From NCBI RefSeq assembly GCF_000023285.1, contig NC_013162.1, positions 2,421,001-2,485,000 on the forward strand: a stretch of DNA of 64,000 nt, written 5' to 3'. The notes under the pieces were generated by a model, which saw only the letters and a program-made list of their open reading frames with translations, was not told the DNA's origin and did not search any database. Both the position numbers and the translations under genes were made by a program. The stretch comes from Capnocytophaga ochracea DSM 7271 (lineage in GTDB: Bacteria > Bacteroidota > Bacteroidia > Flavobacteriales > Flavobacteriaceae). Shown here piece by piece: positions 1 through 7,548 of the stretch (position 1 is the first letter of the stretch; each line of letters starts with the position of its first letter).

Positions 1-1847
1 GCGTAAAAGAAGCCTTCAAAACAGGACGCGGACGAGTAATCATTCGTGCCAAAGCTGAGTTTCAAGAAATAAAAGGCAAAGATTGTATTGTAGTAACCGA
101 AGTCCCTTATCAAGTCGATACATCTGTGCTTTTGAAAAAAACATCTGACCTCGTAAAAGAAGGTAGGTTAGAGGGTATCACCGATGTACGCGATGAATCA
201 GCTCGTGGTAAAATACGTATCGTTTATATTCTCAAACGCGACGCCGTGCCTAATGTAGTGCTCAACAATCTCTTTAAGCATACCGAGCTACAAACCTCAT
301 TTAGTGTTAATAACATCGCCTTAGTAAAAGGGCGCCCTCAGTTGTTAAACCTTAAAGACCTTATCTTTCACTTCGTAGAACACCGTTATGACGTAGTGTA
401 TAGGCGTACCGACTATGAACTTCGCAAAGCCAAAGAGCGTATTCATATTTTAGAAGGGTATATGAAGGTGATGGCAACCGAGGATACTATGGGTAAAGCT
501 ATTGAGATTATCCGTTTCCACGATAAACCTAAAGAAGATTTAATTGCCGAATTCGACCTTACCGATGTACAAGCCGAAGCTATCTTGGCGTTAGCACTAC
601 GTCGTATCAATAAGGTTCTTATCCAACAAACAAAAGAAGAATACGAAGAAAAGCTGGCTGAAATACGCGATTTAGAAGATATCTTAGCTCGCAAAGAACG
701 TCGTACCGAAATTATTAAGGAAGAACTACTAGAAATAAAAGAGAAGTATGGCGATGAGCGTCGTTCTACCATTGAATACGCAGGGGGCGAATTCAGTGTA
801 GAAGATATGATTCCTGATGATAAAATGGTAATTACCATTTCACACGCAGGCTATATCAAACGCACTCAGCTTAGTGAATATAAGACCCAAAGCCGTGGCG
901 GTGTAGGACAAAAAGCCTCTACCACACGCGACCAAGATTTCTTAGAACACCTCTTTGTAAGTTCTAATCACCAATATTTATTATTCTTTACTCAAAAAGG
1001 TAAGTGTTTCTGGATGCGTGTATACGAAATACCAGAAGGTAGCAAAACTGCCAAAGGTCGTGCTATACAAAACCTTATCAATATCGAATCCGATGATAAG
1101 ATTAAGGCTTTCGTGAGTGTACAAAACCTCAAAGATGAAGACTACATCAGCAACAATTACCTCATTATGGCTACTAAAAAGGGTATTGTTAAGAAAACGC
1201 TTCTCAAAGAATACTCTCGTCCACGCCAGAATGGCATCAATGCCATCACTATTAAAGAAGGTGACGAACTTATCGAAGCAAAACTTACCTCAGGCAGTAG
1301 CCAGTTGATGTTAGCCGTGAAATCAGGTCGTGCGATTCGTTTTGCCGAAGACAAAGTGCGTGCCGTAGGGCGTAATTCGCAAGGGGTTCGTGGTATCGAC
1401 TTAGATACTGAAAATGATGAGGTAGTAGGTATGATTGCTATTGAAAACCCACGCGAAGAGACTGTATTGGTAGTATCAGAAAACGGCTATGGTAAACGTT
1501 CCTATATTGATGACCCCGAAACACACGAAGCCGTATATCGTATTACTAACCGTGGTGGTAAAGGGGTAAAAACCATTTCTATTACCGAGAAAACAGGTCA
1601 GTTAGTAGCCATTAAAAGCGTATTAGAAGGTGAAGATTTGATGATTATCAATAAATCAGGTATTGCTATTCGTTTATCAATCGATACCCTTCGTATTTTA
1701 GGACGTGCTACTCAAGGCGTAAAACTCATCAATATCAAAGGTAAAGACTCTATTGCCGCCGTTACTAAGGTAATGAAAGAAGATGACGATGAGAGCACTG
1801 AAGAAGCTCCTACTAATGATAATGAACCTTTAGATACTCAGGAATAA
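1..1847 (+). CDS. gyrA: DNA gyrase subunit A, C-terminal part (5' end outside window)
   Basis: ATP-dependent introduction of negative supercoils, as GyrA2GyrB2. The frame is open from base 3, so the gene starts upstream of the window; about 614 residues remain. Visible: the end of the breakage-reunion domain (TGRGRV, VTEVPYQV), the long coiled-coil arm (about nt 400-780) and the C-terminal beta-pinwheel, including a GyrA-box-like QSRGGVG at nt 888-908, which favours GyrA over ParC. The acidic tail (DDDESTEE) resembles other gyrase tails. The catalytic tyrosine and the quinolone-resistance region are not in view. A strong hairpin terminator follows. The GTG at 126 is internal, not a start. Confidence 0.95.
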   Translation, partial: VKEAFKTGRGRVIIRAKAEFQEIKGKDCIVVTEVPYQVDTSVLLKKTSDLVKEGRLEGITDVRDESARGKIRIVYILKRDAVPNVVLNNLFKHTELQTSFSVNNIALVKGRPQLLNLKDLIFHFVEHRYDVVYRRTDYELRKAKERIHILEGYMKVMATEDTMGKAIEIIRFHDKPKEDLIAEFDLTDVQAEAILALALRRINKVLIQQTKEEYEEKLAEIRDLEDILARKERRTEIIKEELLEIKEKYGDERRSTIEYAGGEFSVEDMIPDDKMVITISHAGYIKRTQLSEYKTQSRGGVGQKASTTRDQDFLEHLFVSSNHQYLLFFTQKGKCFWMRVYEIPEGSKTAKGRAIQNLINIESDDKIKAFVSVQNLKDEDYISNNYLIMATKKGIVKKTLLKEYSRPRQNGINAITIKEGDELIEAKLTSGSSQLMLAVKSGRAIRFAEDKVRAVGRNSQGVRGIDLDTENDEVVGMIAIENPREETVLVVSENGYGKRSYIDDPETHEAVYRITNRGGKGVKTISITEKTGQLVAIKSVLEGEDLMIINKSGIAIRLSIDTLRILGRATQGVKLINIKGKDSIAAVTKVMKEDDDESTEEAPTNDNEPLDTQE

Positions 1848-1873
1848 AATTTGTGTTCATAATTAATTAAATA

Positions 1874-1910
1874 AAAAAAGCCCGTAATACTGCGTATTAC
1901 GGGCTTTTTT
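1874..1910 (+). terminator. Rho-independent terminator after gyrA
   Basis: Seventeen-bp perfect stem (1874-1890 with 1894-1910) around a TGC loop, GC-rich in the middle and ending in a T run. It starts 27 bases after the gyrA stop. Confidence 0.9.
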
Positions 1911-1958
1911 CTACCCTAATCTATCCACCTTACCTTCGCTATTCCTTTAACCACCGTT

Positions 1959-2101
1959 CGTCTTTTCTTTATCTGCCCGTGTGGCTCGCACCGTCTTTTG
2001 TTCGTTCTTTGTTCGTTCTTTGTTCGTTCTTTGTTCGTTCTTTGTTCGTTCTTTGTTCGTTCTTTGTTCGTTCTTTGTTTATCTGCCTGTCGTGCTACGA
2101 C
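1959..2101 (+). repeat. 11-bp-phased hairpin repeat, locus 1 (13 x 11 bp)
   Basis: The locus is exactly 143 bp: a 33-bp module (one 11-mer plus a 22-bp core) at 1959-1991, seven 11-bp units (CGTCTTTTGTT, then CGTTCTTTGTT x6) at 1992-2068, and a second 33-bp module at 2069-2101. The first core folds as GTGTG-GCT-CGCAC (1979-1991), the second as GTCGT-GCT-ACGAC (2089-2101); both follow CTGCC. The same units recur at many places in the window. The apparent reading frames here are a by-product of the period. Confidence 0.9.
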
Positions 2102-2160
2102 TTCGTACTGTTTTACCTTTTACTTTTTATCTTTTACCTTTTACCTTTTTACCTATAATT
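2102..2160. repeat. Low-complexity TTTTACC repeats
   Basis: Imperfect tandem TTTTACC/TTTTATC copies. The reverse complement (AGGTAAA) recurs at 37885-37955. No coding content is seen. With locus 1 and the yraN promoter this accounts for the 437-base gap between gyrA and yraN. Confidence 0.6.
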
Positions 2161-2225
2161 AGTATTGTGATATCAAATAGCTTAGTCCCTCTCAACTTAT
2201 AGAAATGAAAAAAAACTAATATTTT

Positions 2226-2256
2226 TTTGTTACATATATTAAATTTTGTACTTTTG
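2226..2256 (+). promoter_or_regulatory. Bacteroidota promoter for yraN
   Basis: TTTG (2226-2229), exactly 19 nt, then TActTTTG (2249-2256): a full match to the known TTTG-N19-TAnnTTTG pattern. It lies 28 bases before the yraN ATG. Confidence 0.8.
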
Positions 2257-2284
2257 GCGTTAAATTATAAAACCAACGCTTATT

Positions 2285-2644
2285 ATGGCAATGCACAACG
2301 ATTTAGGAAATGAAGGAGAACAAGATGCCGTAAACTTCCTAATTGAAAAAGGTCATACTATTTTAGAACGCAATTTTAGGTTTGGGCACGCCGAGATTGA
2401 TATCATTTCGCAAAAAGGTAATATTTTGCATATCACAGAAGTAAAAACACGTAGCTCAAGTGCTTATGGTGAACCCGAGAGCTTTGTAAATCAGCAAAAG
2501 ATAGAACTATTAGTGAAAGCTACCGATTTTTATATAAAGAAAAAAGACTTAGATGTAGAAATACAATTCGATATTATATCCATCGTAAAAAACAATGCAG
2601 AATTTAGCTTAAACTACATAGAAGACGCTTTTTATCCTTTTTAA
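2285..2644 (+). CDS. YraN family (UPF0102) nuclease-fold protein
   Basis: A 119-residue protein of the YraN/UPF0102 family, at the usual family length. It keeps the N-terminal GNEGEQDAVNFL, then GHAEIDII and ITEVKTRSS, which match the E-x-D and E-V-K-T-R positions of a PD-(D/E)XK-like (Holliday-junction-resolvase-like) fold. The biochemical role of the family is not settled; a nucleic-acid function is inferred from the fold. ATG 2285 follows an exact promoter match; a second ATG two codons on (2291) is equally possible. It may be co-transcribed with the next gene 49 bases downstream. Confidence 0.85.
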   Translation: MAMHNDLGNEGEQDAVNFLIEKGHTILERNFRFGHAEIDIISQKGNILHITEVKTRSSSAYGEPESFVNQQKIELLVKATDFYIKKKDLDVEIQFDIISIVKNNAEFSLNYIEDAFYPF

Positions 2645-2693
2645 TGATTTATGCCCCCAATTACTTTTAATAAATTTATAATATCCAATACAA

Positions 2694-3356
2694 ATGAAAA
2701 CAATAGCATCAGCCGTCGAGCACTATATCAAATCAAAACCTTTCTTACAAACCGCTCTTTCAGAAGGGATTATTAACCTTACTTCTTTGGCTCGTATCAT
2801 ACGTAAGGATATACAAGCTGAAACTACTCAGCGTGAAGTGCGCAATGGGGCTATTGTTATGGCTCTCAAACGCCTTTCAGTAGATATGGAGTTTCGCTCT
2901 ACTCATCGTATTGTAAAAGTATTGAAGAATATAGGCGATATTATTGTTCGTTCAAATTTAACCGACTATACTTTCTTAACCTCTGAAACCTTTATGAATG
3001 CTCAGGCTCAGCTACTCAATAAAATCAAAAATAATAGAGATATCTTCTACGCTACTACTCGTGGGGTAAATGAAGCAAATATTATTGTCAGTAACTCAAT
3101 GGAGTCTATTGTTGAGAATATCTTTAAGAAGGAACGCATTTTGCACAAATTCACCGATTTAGGAGCTATCAGTGTAAAACTTCCCGAAGAAAACGTCTCA
3201 GTATCGGGCATTTATTATTTTATATTCCAACGTTTGGCTTGGGAGGGAGTGAATATGAACGAGGTGATTTCTACCGCCAACGAATTTACTATCGTAATCC
3301 CCGAAAACCAAATCGATATCGCTTTCAAAGTAATTAAAGATTTAAAATTATTATAA
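2694..3356 (+). CDS. Conserved protein with C-terminal ACT-like domain
   Basis: 220 residues, no signal peptide. Residues about 150-220 (GAISVKLPEENVSVSGIYYF...GVNMNEVISTANEFTIVIPE) read like the ACT ligand-binding module of aspartokinases (a strand, a helix starting near a glycine, then a strand after N-x-x-E), but no kinase domain is present. The N-terminal 80 residues are helical, basic and could be a small DNA- or ligand-binding unit; I cannot assign it. Homologues often carry an aspartate-kinase-like label, which the missing catalytic domain does not support. gltX starts six bases after its stop, so the two are probably co-transcribed. Confidence 0.75.
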   Translation: MKTIASAVEHYIKSKPFLQTALSEGIINLTSLARIIRKDIQAETTQREVRNGAIVMALKRLSVDMEFRSTHRIVKVLKNIGDIIVRSNLTDYTFLTSETFMNAQAQLLNKIKNNRDIFYATTRGVNEANIIVSNSMESIVENIFKKERILHKFTDLGAISVKLPEENVSVSGIYYFIFQRLAWEGVNMNEVISTANEFTIVIPENQIDIAFKVIKDLKLL

Positions 3357-3362
3357 AAATAA

Positions 3363-4865
3363 ATGGTTAGAGTTAGATTTGCTCCCAGTCCTACGGGAGC
3401 ATTGCATATCGGAGGCGTACGTACCGCCCTATTTAATTATTTGTTCGCCAAAAAGCACGGCGGTGATTTTTTACTTCGCATAGAAGATACCGACCAAAAT
3501 CGCTATGTTGAAGGCGCAGAACAGTACATCATAAATTCTCTCAATTGGTTAGGTCTTACTTACGACGAGGGAGTAGGCAAAGAAGGCAAACACGCCCCTT
3601 ATCGCCAAAGTGAGCGCAAACCGTTATACAAACAATATGCCGATACCCTTATCAATAACGGTTGGGCATACTACGCTTTTGATACTGCTGAGGCATTAGA
3701 TACAGCTCGCAAGGAAGCAGAAGCCAAAGGAGAGACCTTTATATACAATTGGGCTACACGTGATGCATTGCAAAACTCACTTTCACTTAGCAAAGAAGAA
3801 GTACAACAACGCTTAGAGCGTGGTGATGAGTATGTGATTCGCTTTAAAATGCCACATAACGAACAGCTAAAAATGAACGATATGATTCGTGGTGAAGTAA
3901 CTATTGATACGAGTACCTTAGACGATAAAGTGCTCTTCAAAAGCGACGGAATGCCTACTTACCACTTGGCAAATATCGTAGACGATCACTTAATGGAAAT
4001 CACTCACGTGATACGCGGTGAAGAGTGGTTGCCTTCTATGGCATTGCACCTATTGCTCTATCGCGCTTTTGGTTGGCAAGCTCCTGCTTTTGCACACTTA
4101 CCTCTTATCCTCAAACCGGTGGGTAATGGTAAGCTCAGCAAGCGTGACGGTATCAAATTAGGCTTCCCTGTCTTCCCAATGGATTGGACAGAGAATGGCG
4201 AAACCCTCAAAGGTTTTAGTGGAGAAGGGTATTTCCCCGAAGCACTTATCAACTTTTTAGCACTCTTGGGTTGGAATCCTGGTACCGATGAAGAAATCTT
4301 CACTATCGAGCAACTCGTGCGACTCTTCGATTTGGAAAAAGTACATAAGGCAGGGGCTCGCTTTGACCCTGAAAAGATAAAGTGGTTCAACCACCAATAC
4401 CTACAAATGAAGCCTAATGCAGAATTAGCTACCCTTTTCCAAAAAGACCTTACCCAAAGAGGCGTTACAGTTCCGATGGCTACGATAGAGAAAGTAGTTG
4501 GTCTCATCAAAGAGCGTGCTACCTTTGTGAGTGATTTTTGGGAACTTAGCAAATTCTTTTTTGAAGCTCCTGCTCAGTACGACGAAAAGGCACTCAAAAA
4601 ACAATGGAAAGAGCAAACTCCTGAAATCGTAAAAGAAGTAAGTGAGGTACTTAAAAACACATCTAATTTTACCTCAGTAGTTTTAGAAGAAGCAGTAAAA
4701 CAATATATGGAAACTAAAAGCTTAGGCTTTGGACAAGTGATGCCTCCGTTGCGTTTAGCCTTAGTAGGTGAACTCAAAGGACCTCACGTATTCGATATTA
4801 TAGAAGTGATTGGCAAAGAGGAAACACTACGCCGTTTAGACGCACTTCTTTCAGCAGAAAAGTAA
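3363..4865 (+). CDS. gltX: Glutamate--tRNA ligase
   Basis: Charges tRNA-Glu with glutamate in the cytoplasm. 500 residues, normal for a bacterial GluRS. Class I signatures are intact: the HIGH-like HIGG near residue 18 in the APSPTGALHIGG context and the KMSKS-like KLSKRDG near residue 257. The C-terminal anticodon-binding helical part (about 330-500) is complete. It starts six bases after the preceding gene and is followed by a 20-bp terminator hairpin, so it ends the transcription unit that begins at yraN. Confidence 0.97.
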   Translation: MVRVRFAPSPTGALHIGGVRTALFNYLFAKKHGGDFLLRIEDTDQNRYVEGAEQYIINSLNWLGLTYDEGVGKEGKHAPYRQSERKPLYKQYADTLINNGWAYYAFDTAEALDTARKEAEAKGETFIYNWATRDALQNSLSLSKEEVQQRLERGDEYVIRFKMPHNEQLKMNDMIRGEVTIDTSTLDDKVLFKSDGMPTYHLANIVDDHLMEITHVIRGEEWLPSMALHLLLYRAFGWQAPAFAHLPLILKPVGNGKLSKRDGIKLGFPVFPMDWTENGETLKGFSGEGYFPEALINFLALLGWNPGTDEEIFTIEQLVRLFDLEKVHKAGARFDPEKIKWFNHQYLQMKPNAELATLFQKDLTQRGVTVPMATIEKVVGLIKERATFVSDFWELSKFFFEAPAQYDEKALKKQWKEQTPEIVKEVSEVLKNTSNFTSVVLEEAVKQYMETKSLGFGQVMPPLRLALVGELKGPHVFDIIEVIGKEETLRRLDALLSAEK

Positions 4866-4901
4866 CATATATAGAGCAGAATAGCAACTCTCACTAAATA
4901 T

Positions 4902-4942
4902 AAAATAAGCCTGTATGAAAAGTTTTCATACAGGCTTATTTT
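4902..4942. terminator. Bidirectional terminator between gltX and tex
   Basis: Perfect 20-bp inverted repeat (4902-4921 with 4923-4942) with A and T runs at the two ends. It lies between convergent genes and could serve both. Confidence 0.85.
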
Positions 4943-5027
4943 ATTCTGATAATACGAACCGTGTTTGATGAGGTACTTTATAGCGTTTGTATCTACTGCA
5001 AATTGTAAGTGTTTCCATCGTTAATCA

Positions 5028-7151
5028 TTACCACACCATACTTAGTGAAATGCGTTTACGCACTTCGTCTTTCTCTATAACTTTTACTTGCACTTGTTGG
5101 TGGAGTTTAACTACTTCATTTACATCAGAGACATAACCTTCTTTCAGTTGAGAGATGTGTACCAATCCACTTTCTTTAACACCTATATCCACAAAGCAAC
5201 CAAAGGCAGTAATATTGTTTACTATACCAGGTAATATCATTCCTACACGCACATCATCGAAGGTTTTTACATTAGGGTCGAAGGCAAAGGCTTTAGCAGT
5301 AGTACGAGGGTCGAGCCCTGGTTTTTCTAATTCCTTTAATACGTCCTTCAAATAAAGTTCACCCACCTTATCTGTTTTGTACTTTTGAATATCAATAGTG
5401 GCAATAGCTTGCTTATTACCTATAAGTTGTGCAACTGAGATACCCGTGTGCTTTGCCATTTGTTTGATGATAGGATAGGCTTCGGGGTGTACTGCTGAAT
5501 TGTCGAGCGGGTTCTCACTATTATGTACACGCAAGAAAGCTACTGCCTGCTGGTATACTTTATCCCCCAAACGAGGTACCTTTTTTAAGTCTTCTCGCTT
5601 ACTAAAAGCACCATTAGCCGAGCGGTAAGCTACTATGTTTTCAGCCATCTTCTCTCCTATCCCTGATACATAACTGAGTAGTGATTTGCTTGCTGTGTTG
5701 AGGTTTACCCCTACTTTGTTCACGCAACGCACTACGGTTGCATCGAGCTCCTCTTTCAATAACGACTGGTTTACATCGTGTTGGTATTGACCTACTCCTA
5801 TGCTCTTAGGGTCTATCTTCACTAATTCAGCTAATGGGTCAGCAAGACGCCTACCTATGGATACTGCACCACGTACAGTTACATCGTAATCGGGGAACTC
5901 GTCGCGAGCTATTTTAGAAGCTGAATAGACTGATGCTCCTGCTTCACTCACGACAAATACTTCTACCTTTTTAGGGAAAGCAATACTTCTTACAAACGAC
6001 TCTGTTTCACGAGAAGCAGTACCATTGCCTATACTAATGGCTTGGATATTGTATTGAGAGACCATTGTGCTGAGCTTTTTGGTAGCCATAGTCATATCAT
6101 TCTGGGGAGCGTGAGGATAGATAACATCGTGATGCAAAAGGTCGCCTTTTTCATCTAAACACACTACCTTACAACCTGTACGATATCCTGGATCAATAGC
6201 CAAAATGCGCTTTTCACCCAAAGGAGACGCTAATAACAACTGTGAGAGGTTCTCGGCAAACACACTGATAGCTTTCGCATCGGCTTTATCTTTTGCCTCT
6301 TGTAGTGTTTCGTTGGAAATAGAAGGCTCTAATAAGCGTTTGTAGCTGTCTTTTACCGTTTTCTTCAAGAAATCGGCTACTTCTCCCCTACTCTTTATGA
6401 TGTTTTCTTCCATAAAGGGTAAGGTTTCTTCACTATCTACTTGTACTTTTAGTTTTACAAATCCTTCTTTTTCAGCACGCAACATTGCTAATACACGGTG
6501 AGAGGGCGCTTTGTTAAGGGCTTCTTCCCAATCGAAATACTGAGCGTATTTCTGAGCTTCTTCCTCTTCGTTTTTACCTTTGGCTACTTCGCTACTGATG
6601 ATTGCTTTGCGCTGGAATATTCGGCGAAGAGTGCGACGTATAAACGTATTCTCATTAATCCATTCAGCTATAATATCCGAAGCCCCTTGTAAAGCATCTT
6701 CTTCAGTAGGTACTTTGTCGGAAAGGTAACGTCCTGCTAATAGTTCCAAATCGGTTACACGCTGACTCATTATCTGTTTTGCAAGAGGTTCTAAGCCGTT
6801 TTCTTTGGCTACATCGGCTTTTGTTTTACGCCGTTTTTTATAAGGTAAGTATAGGTCTTCTAATTCATTGAGCTCAAAAGAGTTCTCAATACGTTTACGC
6901 AAATCGTCTGTAAGCTTTCCTTGTTCTTCAATAGAAGAGAGAATTGTTTCTTTGCGCTTACAGATATTGTCGTAATCAGCTTGGGATTTGGCAATATGCT
7001 CAATGGCTGCTTCATCTAAATTCTGAGTGCTATCTTTTCGATAGCGTGCAATGAAGGGGATAGTGCAGCCTTCGGTTAATAGTGAAAGTGTGTTTTCAAT
7101 AGCTTTTTCAGGTAGTTGTGTTTGGGCTTTTATATATTGAATGTTTGTCAT
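5028..7151 (-). CDS. Tex-family RNA-binding transcription accessory protein
   Basis: 707 residues, somewhat shorter than proteobacterial Tex (about 770-785). Domains in order: helical Tex N-terminus (PFIARYRKDSTQNLDE at 33-48), YqgF/RNase H-like core (RILAIDPGYRTGCK near 315), helix-hairpin-helix segments (VGVNLNTASKSLLSYVSGIG) and a C-terminal S1 RNA-binding domain from about 635 (GMILPGIVNNITAFGCFVDIG...VHISQL). Family members bind nucleic acid and affect transcription or RNA turnover; the exact role in this phylum is unknown. It appears monocistronic, with its own promoter at 7195-7226. Confidence 0.93.
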   Translation of the reverse strand: MTNIQYIKAQTQLPEKAIENTLSLLTEGCTIPFIARYRKDSTQNLDEAAIEHIAKSQADYDNICKRKETILSSIEEQGKLTDDLRKRIENSFELNELEDLYLPYKKRRKTKADVAKENGLEPLAKQIMSQRVTDLELLAGRYLSDKVPTEEDALQGASDIIAEWINENTFIRRTLRRIFQRKAIISSEVAKGKNEEEEAQKYAQYFDWEEALNKAPSHRVLAMLRAEKEGFVKLKVQVDSEETLPFMEENIIKSRGEVADFLKKTVKDSYKRLLEPSISNETLQEAKDKADAKAISVFAENLSQLLLASPLGEKRILAIDPGYRTGCKVVCLDEKGDLLHHDVIYPHAPQNDMTMATKKLSTMVSQYNIQAISIGNGTASRETESFVRSIAFPKKVEVFVVSEAGASVYSASKIARDEFPDYDVTVRGAVSIGRRLADPLAELVKIDPKSIGVGQYQHDVNQSLLKEELDATVVRCVNKVGVNLNTASKSLLSYVSGIGEKMAENIVAYRSANGAFSKREDLKKVPRLGDKVYQQAVAFLRVHNSENPLDNSAVHPEAYPIIKQMAKHTGISVAQLIGNKQAIATIDIQKYKTDKVGELYLKDVLKELEKPGLDPRTTAKAFAFDPNVKTFDDVRVGMILPGIVNNITAFGCFVDIGVKESGLVHISQLKEGYVSDVNEVVKLHQQVQVKVIEKDEVRKRISLSMVW

Positions 7152-7194
7152 ACTAATGTGTTATCGATTTAACAGTGTTTTTAAATTGAAGGTG

Positions 7195-7226
7195 CAAAGA
7201 TATTGAAGAATTAGCAGATTAGCAAA
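7195..7226 (-). promoter_or_regulatory. Promoter for tex
   Basis: On the minus strand: TTTG (7223-7226), 20 nt, TAtcTTTG (7195-7202), 44 bases upstream of the tex ATG. Confidence 0.65.
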
Positions 7227-7237
7227 TGTCTTTTAAT

Positions 7238-7266
7238 ACCACAATGCCAATAATGCCAATAATACT
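7238..7266. repeat. Short AATGCCAAT repeat
   Basis: Three imperfect tandem copies of a 9-bp AATGCCAAT-type unit. The reverse complement recurs at about 25540-25590. Confidence 0.5.
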
Positions 7267-7285
7267 AAATCAATGACAGTGCGAG

Positions 7286-7406
7286 GTCGTAGCACGACAG
7301 GCAGATAAACAATTAACGAACAAAAGACGGTGCGAGCCACACGGGCAGATAAACAAAAGACGAACAAAAGACGAAGAAAGGACGAACAAAAGACGAACAA
7401 AGAACG
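7286..7406 (-). repeat. 11-bp-phased hairpin repeat, locus 2 (11 x 11 bp)
   Basis: A 44-bp module (7286-7329) with hairpin GTCGT-AGC-ACGAC, a 33-bp module (7330-7362) with hairpin GTGCG-AGC-CACAC, then four 11-bp units of AACAAAAGACG type (7363-7406), one altered to AAGAAAGGACG. Orientation is opposite to locus 1. With the tex and sprE promoters it fills the 397-base gap between those genes. Confidence 0.9.
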
Positions 7407-7489
7407 AAGGATAACAAGAGTAAAAATATATCTAAACTGTATATAAAACGGTGCTTTGGTAGAGAAAACTTATTTTTTTAAAATAATAT

Positions 7490-7520
7490 TTCGCTCTTTT
7501 AAAAAAAAGTAGTACTTTCG
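7490..7520 (+). promoter_or_regulatory. Probable promoter for sprE
   Basis: TTCG (7490-7493), 19 nt, TActTTCG (7513-7520): one mismatch in each box but exact spacing, 28 bases before the sprE ATG. Confidence 0.45.
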
Positions 7521-7548
7521 CACTCTGTAACAGCACTTATGAAAAAGT

